Part shown: positions 10,468-23,037 of the stretch, in pieces
Numbering within the stretch: the stretch's first letter is position 1
How the letters are laid out: every line of letters begins with the position of its first letter
NCBI GenBank assembly: GCA_022376465.1
Contig: JACDTU010000008.1
Coordinates: 868,001 to 932,000, forward strand
Source of the DNA: Cubamyces lactineus
Lineage: Eukaryota > Basidiomycota > Agaricomycetes > Polyporales > Polyporaceae
Reading direction: 5' to 3'
Length of the DNA stretch: 64,000 nt
Program-made: the position numbers and the translations under genes
The notes under the pieces: model-generated
Told to the model about the DNA's origin: nothing
Database searches by the model: none
The model's input: the letters and a program-made list of their open reading frames with translations, nothing else

Positions 10468-12605
10468 TCATCGGTGTTCGCCACCCGCGGCACGCTCCTG
10501 CACGGCCGCTCTTTGAGATATCGTCACGTACGCCCCGCCAACTTCCTCCTCTCCCGAGGCCAGCCCTGGAGGAACTGATGGTGTCGACGCGCTCGAGTTC
10601 ATGAGAGGGAAGTCCGCAAGGGGCCCATCGTCTTCCTCAACAAGCTTCACCTTCAGCGCGAGGAACCGCGGCGTCTTGATGAACTGCGGCGGCGTCAGAC
10701 AAGTGATAGTGGCACGGATGTGTAGAAAGGCTCACCTTGGGCACGGAATCCGTGGCCATCAGACGGAAGACGTGTGTCTGGATACGCTCGTACAACCTGA
10801 TCATTGTCTGAAGTTGTGTAGCGTTGAACTGGTTCGCCTGTTCGAGATCGACGTGGCCCTGGAAGGTCTTGCCGGTCAAGCTCTGGATCACCTCACTGAG
10901 ATACGCTGACAGCTCATTGCGCAGGCCGTGGTCGATGTTGAGCTCGCTCTGGCTAGATGGCGCCAAATACGTGTTGTAGATGACGAAGGCCTTCTGGATG
11001 AGGGCTTCGTGATGCCGTTCCATGGCGAGCTGGCCAGGTGTCGCCTTCTGGCCCGCGCGTGCAGGCGGAGGGTTAGCTGCAATGGCACTGGACGTTGTCG
11101 AGAACGACTTCTTGAAATCCTGGACGTCAAGGTAGAACGAGAGGTTCTCCTCGCAGAAGTTGCTCCGCAAGAACTCCCGGAACAGCGCACGAAGTTGAGG
11201 CTCCTCCATGATGAACTTGAGGCGGTCCGTATTGGACTCCTTCTGACCCTTCTTCTCAGCGGCGTCATAGCTGGCGTTCAGCTTCTCGGTCATGGAGATA
11301 CGCCTGTGAATCTTGGCGTCGCTCGAGTTAGGGCCCTCGGACGTGGTGTTGTCGACGCTGTGGTCTTCCGATGCTCGTGCGTTGTTGGAGACGTTCGCAG
11401 CTGAGCTATTGGGCGATGGCCGCGCACCATCGGGCATGTCCCACCGAGCGAGACGGCGGCCCTCATCAGTGACCCTGTAGATGGCTTTCGCCGTGCAGCG
11501 GAACTCTCCGTGTTGCTACGACAGGCGGGTTAGCTCGCTTGCAGCCCACATTTTTAAAAGCACATACCGAGATGGAGGAGTTTGCGCCGCCTGCTGCACC
11601 GCGCACGGTGAAGATGATAGCGGAGTCGTTGTTCTTCCGCTTGTCGGAGACCAGAGTAATAAGGCCGAACCGTACAAACTGGGCAGCCATCTCCGCCGCT
11701 TCCTCTCTTCCGATGACAGACGTGAAGTCGCACAGCCACTCCAGTGCTGTTACGGCGGCGAAGCAATGCTTGTGCGTGACCGCCGACTTGCCCACACCCT
11801 TCTCCGTAATGTCCATGAGCGCAACGCCCTTTGAGCGTTCATGGTACTTCTGGAACGCATCCAAAGTCTCCATGTGCTCCGGAGGGTAGTTGGGTTGGCG
11901 CCCGACGAAGCGGCGGAAGAGGGCTGTGATAGCGGAGTGCGAGACGATGATCTCATCGTCGACTGACCGCCGCTCGAGATGGAGGAGCTTCATGCAGATG
12001 GGCTGGGAAGAGAAGACATGTGCGAGATGGTCGCCGTTGATACCGTTCTTGCTCATGAACCTCTCGAGAACGTGGAGACCTTTCGGTGTCAGCACGTACA
12101 CACCACGTTCCTTGAAGAGGTTGGAGCCGGGGTCGGCCGCGTTCTCGATAAGTCGTGCATCCATGAATTGTTGGCACATCGCCTTTGCCATATCGCGAGT
12201 CATTGAGAACGTCGTGGTCGTCGTGGTCGTGACAATACGGGAGGGTTCTCGTGGATCAGGTCCACGGTTCGACTGCGAGAACTTGAGCGACGCCAAGTTC
12301 CGCGCTGCGTCATCGCTAAAGGGGTTGCGTTTGACAAGAGAATGGTAGACATGGAGATATGTAGACGTACGTGGTGAATGAATTAGGGAAACTCCTGAAA
12401 TACTGACGGTTCGTCGTGAGCTGCAGGGAGACGATGAGGGTCGCAAACAGATCCAGCGTGTCCTAGAGTGGATCGTCTGTGGCGTGAGACGGCTGTAAGA
12501 AGGCCAAGAGGGATGGGAGGAACGCACCTTGAGGAAGGGTCTGCCGCGTTTTGTCGTCTTCATCATATGGGATGAAGTCGCCGATGGCGTCTCCGGAGGA
12601 GGCAT
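10468..12605 (-). CDS. RGS domain regulator of G-protein signalling (FlbA/Sst2/Thn1 type)
   Basis: Predicted 637-aa GTPase-activating protein for a heterotrimeric G-alpha subunit. Five exons: 12528-12605, 12371-12462, 11568-12315, 10736-11515, 10468-10683. The N-terminal half holds the fungal differentiation-regulator/DEP region (RDMAKAMCQQFMDARLIE; TALEWLCDFTSVIGREEAAEMA). The RGS box follows at about residues 380-560 (FIMEEPQLRALFREFLRSNFCEENLSFYLDVQDFKK ... MATDSVPKFIKTPRFLAL). This architecture matches FlbA of Aspergillus, Sst2 of yeast and Thn1 of Schizophyllum, which control growth, sporulation and pheromone signalling. A long pyrimidine-rich leader lies upstream on the minus strand. 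Confidence 0.88.
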
Positions 12606-15600
12606 GGCTGCAGACGACGAAGAGAAAGGAGAGAGAAGATAGAAAGAAGGATGAGACTAGAGGCGGGATGAAACGAAGAGGGAGGAGGGCAAGAAGACGG
12701 CGGGGTGGAGGAGGAGGTCGGGGGAGAGGGCGAAGATGAGGACGGACGGTGACAAGAGGGCGAAGCGGGCGCCTGGGCGAAACTCGTTGGTAACCCAGCT
12801 TTTCGACCTAAATTCCCACGTGCGATGCCCCGTTCGAGACACGCGAAACAGGGCCGTTACCCAAAAAATTCCTTCATTTAGTCTTTTTGGACATGCCGCC
12901 TGGTCCACACGCCCGGCGCAACCGCCTCGGGTCTCAACAAATCGCTCATTTCTCTCCCCGCCTCGCGACGCTCCGCCACGCCCCCCGCCGCAGTCGCCGG
13001 CCGCGCCACGCCCAGCGTCCTCGCGCTCCATTGCCGCCCCCGCCGCCATACCGCCCACACGCCCGACGACAACTTTACGTTTCTGCAACGCAACCCCTCC
13101 GTTGCGTTTCCAGGACGTCCGCCGGCCCCGCGCTCAATCACCGCCATCACAACACCACGCCAGGCTCGCCCTCCCCGCCCGCAGCGACTTCTCGCAACCA
13201 CGAGGCGGCCTGCACTCCTCCAAAAACCCCATTGTCCTCCAGACAGCTCCACTCACAAACGACATGCGCTAGCGCTTCCGCACCCGAATCAACCGGCCAA
13301 TCAATTGCCATCACCCGTCCCTTTCCAGGCAACGCTATCACCTCATTGACAGCTTAGTCAGCCCGCGGTCCGCAAGGTAGGCTCGGCCAGAGCACTCACC
13401 GTCGTCGTCCAAGCCCGAATTCATCGTCATTCGTACGTCTCTCCGCCATGTCACGTTTGACCATCTTACTCAAGTGTAACCGCACAGCATTCTCATGCTT
13501 CAGAATTCATGCTGACCGTGCCCTTCGGCTCCGGCAGGCGGGTGTTTCATGGGCACCAGCGGAATGATGTAAGAGACGACGCGAGAGCCTGCACTCTCCG
13601 ATCCCAGCGCCTCTGACTCGTTTCGCATACACATCCGTTCCCAATACAGCTGTCGTGGTAAAATGCTCATAGAGGCCGTCGGTCGTTGCGTTTCAAATCC
13701 TTGACACCCGTCTAGGCCTTGGCGTCTCAACTGCCTATAGCGACCGCTTCATCGCTGCACCTCCCAGTCTGCTCAGGCACTTTGCACGAGCGTCAGGCAG
13801 CCCTGGCTCAACAACCGCCCTTCGCGGCATAATAACAAAGGGCCTCAAAGCAATCCAGCTCTCCTGCCTCCTGCGCTTCCACCGGAACACCATCAGGTCC
13901 TAGTCCTATCGGTTTGATGTTCTCCGTTCTCCGCCGCCTCTAACGCCTTCTCGGATAGTATTGCAACGCGCTCGGTTTCTCCGAACGCGTGCCCAAATGG
14001 TCGCGTTGTCGCCGAGGCACATGTTCTCAACATTGCACATATAGCCGCCATCGGGCCTCCCGCGAGTCTCGATCCTCCGTGTGAGCGCCTTCCGAATCGA
14101 CTATCTTGTGCTGCTTCATCGCCCTGACAGCCTTGATTTACAATTCTATGTCTCCATCAGCCGTCGTGGATTGACACCTCTTCAAACTCTCTACTGCACG
14201 CCGCACGATGAGTGCCTCCGAAACGACATGGCACTAGGTGGTACATTGATGCCCTTCTCCCGTGACGATGTGCAGTGTGGCGAATGCCAATCGCATCGCA
14301 GCCGTAACGTCCTACAGCATGCGTGTCGACCAGGGGGGCGGTTGTCCATCTTCCTCAATGGAAACACCGAAACATAGCGAATCGTGCAGAACGCGCTCCG
14401 AGGACTTCCAGAGGGACTTGACCGCTTTCTTTAGCACAAGCAAGAATGGCTCGCCTTCCGACGATTGCCGCACAGGACCATGGGCATCGTTAGCGAGGGC
14501 CCAAACCGTTCACGGCGCTTCCCCTTTTGGGACCAACTCCCACATTTGTCCACGCAGCACCCTTGTGGCGTCGGTATGTTCATCCTATGCGGCCTAACTT
14601 CATGCTTCTGTCTCTCACGCAATTCAATGACGTGCACCCAGGAACCCGCAACTCGGCGACCCTAGTTTTCTGGCCTAAAGGCCGTCGCCCCAACCCGGGG
14701 AACCGTCCTTCATTGTACACTTGATCGACTGTCGCGCCCATGAAGGACACACCCACCGTCCTGTGGTGTGCACTCCCGCCGGCAAAGGACTGTCACACCA
14801 CCCACACTTGCAACTCGCGGGAGCTGCGCCCGCAGGTGACCAACACAGTTGACGTTGTGGACGTGTGATGTCTGCTTTCTTACCACAGTCCAATCGGCCG
14901 CCGCCGCCGCCACCTCCTCACGGTCCATTTCGGGCGAGAGAGCACGACTTGCACAGCATTCACCCTCCCGGTACTTTTTAGCACGAAAGGTCAAGGGCGA
15001 ATGAAGGCCGTTATGAAGGCCATCTCGCCGGGCAGCGCTGATCATTACGCCGGATCGCCCTCTCTGGAGGCCGTCTTCGCCAAGGGAGGCATCGCTGCGC
15101 AGCCCGTGCTGGCGATCGCATTCAGTCGCCACGCTCCGGCTGCAGCAACTGGCCACAGGCAAGAACGGGCGGCGGAGTGTGCTTTTCCCAAACGTTCCCC
15201 AGCGCGAGGCGGGCTGTGCGCGTGTCGAGGGCATGGGCACGCACGATGCGCTGACCTGCCAGCTGAGGCGGGTGGTGGTTCGCTCTGAACGCGCGGTACG
15301 CACACGTTGGCGGCTCATGCATCATGTACGCCGGCTGGCTCTTGTCTGATAGCATACGCACGCCTCCCTATCCCTCTGCGCTGTGTAATATGTACGTACT
15401 AGTGCGTCGACAATGCGAAGCAATAGAAGGGGCTCCGTTCGAGTTTCAATTTGCTCTCGGCAACCCGTACGGGGCGCTGGTCCTGCAGCGGAAGCATCTC
15501 TGGCCCAAGATCTCGCCGTGATCTTGCTAAACCAGATTGAGATCGTCGTGCTGTACTCGCTCGACAGGGGGAACTCCTGCGCCCCACCCGTGACACGCCA

Positions 15601-15729
15601 CCGGGGTAATTCCCTCGGAGGCAATTCCGTTCTTGTCACCCCGGTCACGTTCCGTCGTAAGCTGTGACACAGAGCTCGACGCGTCTCCTTTGGCGCCAAT
15701 CCCGAGCGCGACGCGACTTGCGATTGGCC
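12606..15729. other. 3.1-kb region without a recognisable gene
   Basis: The first 150 bp next to the RGS start is almost pure purine on the plus strand (CT-rich leader on the minus strand). The rest has only short open frames with no family similarity or splice pattern that I can support on either strand. CCAAT/ATTGG motifs at about 15692-15727 precede the gene at 15730. The region may hold a long 5' leader for the RGS gene, non-coding RNA, or decayed sequence. Confidence 0.4.
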
Positions 15730-17285
15730 ATGAGCTCGAGCTCGTCCAACATCAATGTGAGTTTCTTTGCTTGCTGAGGCTGTTCCGACCCTGAATAAAT
15801 GGTGTTGCAGGACACAGGTGCTATCCAAGCACTGCTTGACCAGCTGAGGTCGTCCGAGGCGTGGCAGAGGGCAGTCGCTGCTACCAACGCTGTCGGCGGA
15901 ACCACTCAGAATGACGCAGGTGGTAGCACTGCACCCGCACCCACACCTGCACCTGCACCAGAGACGTATTCTGGGTCCGCGAACGCTCTCACTAGGACGT
16001 ACCCAACTGCACCCAGCAGCCAGGCTCATGGTAGTTCTGCAGGTCTAGAGGCATCCACCAGCCATCCCACCACTACTGGAGCCACCACCGGGGGATCGAT
16101 CGCTCCCCCAGGAGCCCACCCAGTCCCCCCGAATGCACAATCGGTGGCGTCCCTCCTATCCCAGCTGCAAGCCTCCAGCACGTTCGCTGCGGTAGCGGGG
16201 CCAAGCACAGGCGCGACCGCGAGTCTGAACACGCCTGGGTTCCGGCGGCCGGCGTTTGCGCCGCCTCCTGCTGGTATCCCCGACTTTCCCGGTCCGGACG
16301 CTGCGCTCTTCCATAGCACGCCCCCGGGCATGGCCGCATGCATCGGCACGGGCACCACCACGACCGCGAGCGCGACAACGCCCGGGGCGTTGGCTCCGCG
16401 GGATCCCACGCCGAGACAGGATTTGCGGGCGTGCACGTTCCAGCAGGCCCTCCCTCACCTCGCACGTCTGTCCGAAGACGAGGGGTTCCTCAAGGCTCTC
16501 GCAGCGGTGCGTTTCTTCCATCACAAAAAAAGACGTCGATGCGGCCCGGTGGGGTGGCGCACGCAAACAGATCCTCGTTCACGTTCGCTCACACGGTGCA
16601 CTGGGCTGGGCGGACGCGTCGATGCACGGCACGCGGTGCTTTTTCCGTTTGACAGATGAGAGCCGAACAGGCGGACATGGAGCGGCAGCTCTGGAAGGAA
16701 CGGCGGGAAATTCAGCGGAAGCACGAAGAGAGGGTCAAGACGGCACGCACCAAGTGAGTGACTGCACACGCGTTTTCCTACGATCTTTCTACCTGCGCGA
16801 GTGGCTGCACGGCGAAGCTGACAGAAGTCCCCCCTCTCTTTTGCACACAGGGCCAGCATCATTGGGGCCGGACTGACACAATATGAAGCCGATGTTCGCC
16901 TAGGCTCTCTCCTCGTTGCTCGTTCTGATCAGGTGTCTGATAATTTAAACCGCTCGTGCGCGGTGCCCATGTGCAGGCTTTGACAGATTCCTTCCGAGCA
17001 GAGCTCGCAAAGTTCGACCGGGAGCGCATCCTGCCCGCTTGGGACGGTCTCCTCACGAAGCAGCAGGCCGCACTAGAATCGCTGGGAGTCCCTGCCATGT
17101 TCCCGACCGCGCAGCAGGCAGACAGAGAGGTACGGGCGTCTTTGGATCATGGTCACCGAATCGTGCTGATGGCGGACACTCTCGCTCCGGCGTATCAGCG
17201 TCAACAGGAGATCATGCAGGTGTTGGGCCGCATCGTCAAGAACGAGGGGAGCCATACGACCCGCTCGCCTGGCCGTGATGGATAA
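15730..17285 (+). CDS. Conserved protein with charged coiled-coil region, 367 aa
   Basis: Six exons: 15730-15756, 15811-16506, 16656-16753, 16851-16893, 16977-17129, 17199-17285. The short first exon MSSSSSNIN joins to DTGAIQALLDQLRSSEAWQ. A Pro/Ser/Thr/Ala-rich low-complexity segment follows (about residues 35-200). The C-terminal third is charged and helical, including EQADMERQLWKERREIQRKHEERVKTA and FRAELAKFDRERILPAWDGLL. No signal peptide or membrane helix is visible. I do not recognise a named family and assign no function. The donor of the fourth intron (GTTCGC) is unusual, so that join is the weakest. Confidence 0.7.
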
Positions 17286-18306
17286 CGAGGGGACCGGGGA
17301 AAGCGGCTGCATGCGACCGGTTCTTCTAGAGTCGTTGAGTGATTCAGTAGGAACGCCGCCGGTAACATCCATGATTGAGTTGATTTTGTGGTCGCTGCGG
17401 CTCATCAGTGCGGGGGCGGGATCAGCGAGCAGGACACATCTTAACGCGCTTCAACATGTCCGTGTTCCCCTCCTCAGACTAGTCGCTTCTAATGGCTAGA
17501 GCAAGAGCGTGGAGGAGCTACACACAACTTTAAACACTACGGCTTGTTTTGTGGTTGCCACCAGCGATATGTCGGAACTGACGACGGGATGCCCGAGCAG
17601 ATTTCGTAAGGCGCTACTGTTCCATCACCGGGGTTTTTAGAAGTTGGGCGGTGCGACATTGCACTGTCCGCGCTGTTGTGACAGACAGAATAAAGGAGCA
17701 AGAGATAGGTGCAAACGCGACCAGGGACGGCGATGAGAGTCTTGTTGGTGCATGCTATCTGGAGATCTGAGTCCGAACGCCACAGCAGCGGATCTAGGCA
17801 ATTTAGGAGATGACCGTAAGCGGAAGCGGGCGAAGCGGACAGGAGCACCATCAATGGGCGCTGCGCGGATGCGAATCCGCCATGCTGCGTTGTGCAGCTC
17901 CTTGTACGTCGTCGGAGCTGCTGCTTGCCTCTGTGCGCTGTCTAGACCGTCTGCGTTTATCGGAAGTTAGCTTGTATGAGTCCAGAAGGGACGAGGGAGA
18001 GAGAGCCGGGGCAGGGGAGTCGGGAGGAGGAATTTAGGCGAGGGCAGAAAAGGCAATCGGGGATGCAGGTGATCGCCCCAAGTGGCCAGAGACCGCGTCT
18101 GTTAGTCTTTTACCGAGCTCTCTGCCCTGACGGCAAGTTGGTTCGGCGTATGCTCAGGCTCAGGCTGCTCCTCCCCTGCACTGACGCTTAGCCTCTACGC
18201 TCTCCTTCTCTCTCGCTCTCCTCATGCACCCTAGCACCTCGCTCTATAGTCCGTATCATACTCCCCTCTAGCTTCGTCCACAGTCTCTATCAGCGCACCG
18301 CTCAAG
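17286..18306. other. Intergenic region
   Basis: Downstream of the 367-aa gene and upstream of the hydrolase-fold gene. A CT-rich stretch at 18188-18300 directly before the ATG at 18307 looks like a fungal promoter/leader. No other feature is supported. Confidence 0.4.
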
Positions 18307-20412
18307 ATGCCCTATGTCGATCTTGTCTCCTCGGACGACTACGCCGCTATCTGGTACTCAACCAACGCGCCCGCGTGCAATGTCAGCGGATTTGACCCAG
18401 AGAAGCCTACGCTGGTTATGCTGCACCCGCTCTTTCTCGACTCGTCCTGGCTGCATCCCCAGCTTGACGACCCTCGTTTGAACTCCAACTTCAATATCAT
18501 CGTGTTCGACCTCCGTACCACTGGCAAGTCACTCTACCGACCCACAGGGCGCTTTGACCTCTGGGTTACGGCCGCCGATCTGGCGCATTGCTTCTATGTG
18601 AGTTACTGTCATCCCGGACGCTCGCTTCGCGGTAGCCTAATCTGAGCGCGTTCCTGTACATACGACACATCCATTCCAGCACCTCCGAATCCCTGCCGCG
18701 CACATCTTCGCTCCTGAACTATTCTCCTGGACTGCTCTACGCTTCGCTGCGCTGTGAGTCCGAGACCGATCTCCGCTTGCCGTAGTGGGAAATGATTGAC
18801 GGAGATGATTGACTTCTGGCGCGCGACAGCTTCCCAGAGTTGTGCTTGAGCGTGACCCTCTGCAATGTTACTCCACAAACAGAGTGCGTATCCACCAATT
18901 CACTTTCCTTGTATGGCGTAGCTCACTCTGAGCAGGCTCAAATCCGTGTTCGAGGCGTTCGAGGAGCTCTGCCACCTGTGGTGCTATGCAGAAGATCTCG
19001 AGTCGTTCGAGACGGCGTGCAAAGAGCTCATCAATTGCTATGCCCTGGTGAGCCCATAAAGTCTACCATCACGCACTTGGCAATGAACAAGAACACGCTC
19101 GTCAGGATTCACATCCCGATCTGGTAGACGAGGTACGCGCCACGACCTGGAATCCTTCTGGTTGACATGTCTCAAACTAACCCTCTGCTCATAGCTAGTA
19201 GCCTTCTGGGAAGTACACTATCCTCCGTTCAGACGGACATTTGTTATCACTAATGTTAATCTCGTCCTCAATGTAAGTCCCCCCTGTGGCGAGCTGAGGC
19301 CCCGTCTGATAGCCTTCCCAGCGTACCCCTATGACACCAGATGAACTCGCGAGCGTCAGGTGTCCGGTTCTAATCATCCAGGTCCGTACAACGCACTCTT
19401 GTACTCCGCAATTGGCTTAGTCCCCTCTTAGGCCGAACGTAGCCCAACACATCCTATGGAATACGCGCAACAGCTGCGCGAAGCACTGGTGAATGTCCCA
19501 AACGGTGCTCAACTCTTCAACGTCAAGGGTACGTCCGATCGCAATGTGAGCTGTCGTCGTGCCGAAAGTCTCACGCGCCCTTGTTGCCAGCGACGCACGG
19601 CTACCTCAGCATCCTCTCCTCGTCGATCGTGAACCAGGTGTTGAACAAGTTCCTCACGCGCCAGCCCGCCGCGCGCAGCGACCTCGACCCACCTGCGATC
19701 CCGCTCGCGGACCGGATGCGGATGGCGCTCGCCCAGCTCGCAGAGTGGCAGGACGACCCGAGCATGGCAGACCAGGATCCGTTCAGCCCACTGTCTTTCT
19801 CATGTGTGACGGAGGAGGTGAAGAAGAGCCAGGAGGAGCTCTATGCGATATACCAAGAAGGCGTACAGACTGCGTTCTCGCCCCTCGCTCCCGACGGCCG
19901 ACCACTGCGCAAGTAAGTACACGGCGCCTCCTAACCTGAGCTGTGTTGCTAATGCTTTGGATGCTCGTGCATGACAGGTATTCGGAACGGAAACTGGACG
20001 AGCACTGGCTCGAGTCCAATGCAGATGGATTCTCTTACTCCAGTAAGCTCTTGGTCCCTTACTATATTCCCGCTGGCAGCGCGCTCAGCTCACGCGTTTC
20101 TCCGTAGACGTCAAGCAGTTCCAAGACCGCATCAGCGAGCAGAATCGGGACAAGCGGCGCCCCGGTCGACGACCGCCCACAAACGGCAATGGTACCAGCA
20201 GTGGAGGCAGCGGAGGGGGCTCCGCGCTCTCAGAACCGACGCTGTTCGCGCCGTCAGAGCCGGTCACGCAGGAGCTGCAGCAGGTCGCCCGCATACGTCG
20301 CGCGACGGTTCTGCCCCAGAACACGGCGGACAAGCACGTCATCAAGGGCTCGATGGCGAAGGTCATTGCGTCAGGGGCAGGGACGAGCCTACAGCGGCGA
20401 CTCCTGCGGTAG
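18307..20412 (+). CDS. Alpha/beta-hydrolase-fold protein without a serine elbow, 494 aa
   Basis: Eleven exons: 18307-18597, 18680-18753, 18830-18883, 18936-19047, 19106-19132, 19195-19272, 19322-19381, 19432-19528, 19591-19912, 19978-20042, 20108-20412. The N-terminal strand-turn region (PTLVMLHPLFLDSSW ... NIIVFDLRTTGKS), a later CPVLIIQAERS strand and a THGYLSIL histidine region fit the fold. Where the nucleophile elbow GxSxG is expected the sequence reads RIPAAHIFAPELFSW, with no Ser in that motif, so catalysis is doubtful. After the fold comes a charged and Gly/Ser-rich C-terminal tail. I recall similar long proteins in Polyporales. The substrate is unknown. Confidence 0.8.
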
Positions 20413-21290
20413 GAGCTCGTCATGGTCGTAACTGTCTCTCCACTTCCTAGCTTTCCCTTGTTTCTCCTACCAGTCCCTGTTCCGTCATTGTGGTATACCT
20501 CGGGGCTACTCGTCACCCTCGGCTTCCCGTCTCCGCAAGACCTCTATACCGCATCGCTACCCCTACCGGCGGCCTCCCGATGATAGGCCCCGGCCCCTGC
20601 GACAGTGTAACGTCCCGCCACCCACCGCCACGCACCACCCCCGCCTCCACGTCCAATGCCATTCAATTATGGGTCCTTCACTATAGCTGTAACTACTATT
20701 CGCCGCGCGCCCGGCGGTGGAGCGCCCTTGTATATAACCCTTGTACATGCTGCCGATACCTGTAGGCTCAGAGCGGGTCAGACGCTCTCTACCTCTCTTC
20801 ATATCCACGCTTCGCTCGCTTTCTCGACGTTTCGTCTGTCTCTCCCTCCTCTCTCCCTCCGGCCCATTCATTCCTTCCGACCTCGGTTCCCCTTTCCTAT
20901 TCCCGTTACCCTCGGGCCTGGATGCGGACGACATTTCTTTAACCCCCGGCCGATCTACATCAGTGCTACATACTATTGGTACCATCTCGTTTGTTGAATG
21001 TTCGCTCGCTGCTGAGCCTGTTACCGCTCATCAGTGCTGCTCTCCGTTGATGCTTGACGTCCTCTAACGTACATACTAGGTAAAAAGTGCTGTCTAGATG
21101 CCGTTATGTCTCTGTTAATACCACTAGCCTCTTCTCGGACCCAACCCCCGCATGCCTGAACTCCCCCGAGCAGCTTCGTGGGCGTCTTCTAGATGGGATC
21201 AGGTGCAATGTAGGTTCTCCTGTCATTATGCCCATGACCACTTGGCTGATCATCTGGTTCCTTGTCATTCAACGTTCAAGAATCTCACAG
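20413..21290. other. 3' flank of hydrolase-fold gene
   Basis: Pyrimidine-rich sequence with TATA-like TATATAAC near 20732. No gene is supported. It separates the intact gene from the decayed copy of its 3' end. Confidence 0.35.
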
Positions 21291-21492
21291 ATTCGCAGGT
21301 TGACGATCATCCACAAACGGCGAGGGCAACCACAGCAGTAATGAGGGGAATGGAGGTGGCTCTACATTGCCCAGGCAGCTCATTGGGTTCGCGCCGTTGG
21401 AGCCCGTTCGCCCAGGAGCTGCAGCAGGTCGCTCGTATATACCGCGCGACAGTTCTGCCCCAAAGCACTGCGGGCGAGCATGATGCCAAACA
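21291..21492 (+). pseudogene. Decayed partial copy of the hydrolase-fold gene 3' exon
   Basis: This stretch parallels the last exon of the upstream gene at about 20150-20340. Shared landmarks in the same order are GACxAxCxxCCACAAACGGC, then a GGxGGxGGCTC block, then TTCGCGCCGT, CAGGAGCTGCAGCAGGTCGC and GCGCGACxGTTCTGCCCC. The reading frame is shifted between blocks, and no upstream exons of the domain are found nearby. I infer a tandem duplication that has lost most of the gene and is decaying. Confidence 0.65.
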
Positions 21493-22173
21493 TTGATGCT
21501 GAAGGCCACCATGACTGTTCGGCGGGATGTCGTCGTCGTTCTCGTCGTCCTTGCTACCCTGACATCAGAGCTACACACTACGGGTAGGCTACCATCCCGT
21601 TCGCTTGCTCGTGGTTTAGGCGCCATTGCTCGCTGCCCAGCGAGAGCTGATGCTCGTTTAATAGTAGAGGATTCATACCAGCAAAGATGACGAAGTGAAT
21701 GCGAAGATCAAGCTCAGCTATGATCTTCGACGGCCGTGGCACGGTGACTGTGTAGGCCCATGAATGCGATGTCATCGAGGTCTAGATCTCCACCCGCTTC
21801 TATACTCACAGTGTTTTTCAGTGTGATAGATTGCTCCAAATATACGCCCCGTGTCGTTGTTCGTTACAATGATGTATCAGATATCCTTGGTGCGCTGAAT
21901 CTACGTGACTTGCCATATTCGGAACTGTGTGCTCAGCGGCACCCGTATTGACATCACGCGCCGCACTTCATAGCTTCACAGCTTCGACTCGGACCCCCAT
22001 CTGTAGTATCCGACGACTTCGAGGGCTGCTATTGCCCTCGCGTCTTGTGCCTCTTAGATATACCTTGCTCGTTCGTCCGCCATGCGACCGCATTCAAGTC
22101 GGCTTGCCGTCCTAGTCGCCACCTGAAGAATGGCGAATCACAGAGCCTCGCTATAGAAACTGAATTCGCTCGG
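21493..22173. other. Region without a supported gene
   Basis: AT-richer than its neighbours, with only short open frames. No domain or splice pattern is supported. Confidence 0.3.
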
Positions 22174-22486
22174 ATGGTTCAGTTGACTGTATGCGTCGCT
22201 ACGCTACCTATTGGTTTGGCAGTAGTCAGCAAAATGCCAACACCTATGGTGAGTCTGAGACGAAATAGCTATGTATGGTTGAAATGAGTACTACCAGTGC
22301 AACCGTGTCATCATGGCGATGGAAGCCACTGGCATAGATGTGAATCTCCGCAAGGTGCTTACGCTTTTCATACTAGCAAGCGCAAAGACCAATGCGACAC
22401 GCGTGTCCCCCACAGACACAACGGCGAATATAAAGACGCAAATATATGTTCAACAACAGAGCACAAACCGCGATCTCGCTCCCTAG
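22174..22486 (+). CDS. Possible small protein or decayed membrane-protein paralogue, 87 aa
   Basis: A weak two-exon model (22174-22248, 22298-22486) gives 87 aa with two hydrophobic stretches (LTVCVATLPIGLAVV; VLTLFILASA) followed by a Thr-rich tail. About 220 bp further on (around 22703-22735) the plus frame reads KICPCDTAAL. This echoes the SCPCNTVLYSL motif of the membrane protein at 23038, so the whole stretch could be a badly decayed paralogue. Function is unassigned, and I would not rely on the coordinates. Confidence 0.25.
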
Positions 22487-23037
22487 TCTTCATGTCCCGC
22501 AGCTATAGTATAATCCATCATCGACATCTATCATATCCCCTTGTTCTCCGAAGACAGAAGTTTCAACGAACCGCGGTGAGTTCTTTACTATGTTCCCCCT
22601 TGCATGCATATCATGTTCGGTAAACAAAAGACTCACCTATCGTATACGGGGGTGCAATGCGTCAAAGATGCGTCAAATGGTCCGTACGTCCTTACTATCA
22701 CCAAAATCTGCCCATGCGATACTGCGGCCCTCATACTCGTGCATTTATAGCAGAGACCATCTGGCGATGTGGCATAGCGGTCTCATGAGGCTCGTACCCT
22801 TTGTTCAACTCATCCGCGCCATCTGTGCACGTTCCCGATGGCCCTTTTAGATGGCACAAGAAGGATTGATGTTGCCGACGACAGTCATAGCTTTCCTTCG
22901 CGTCCATCTTGTTTTACTGTCTCGACAACTCTACGTCAATGCAACTGCCTCTATGCCAACATGAGTACTTATACATTGCAAATCTAGCCAGTGCTCTCTG
23001 GCTTCGAACCTCTTCTCCATAACTCGCGTCGTAGCAA

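Noticed and set aside
12736..13357. Long plus-strand open frames in GC-rich sequence
   Set aside because: Composition is Arg/Pro/Ser-biased as expected for chance frames in GC-rich DNA, with no family similarity; they lie in the leader region of the RGS gene.
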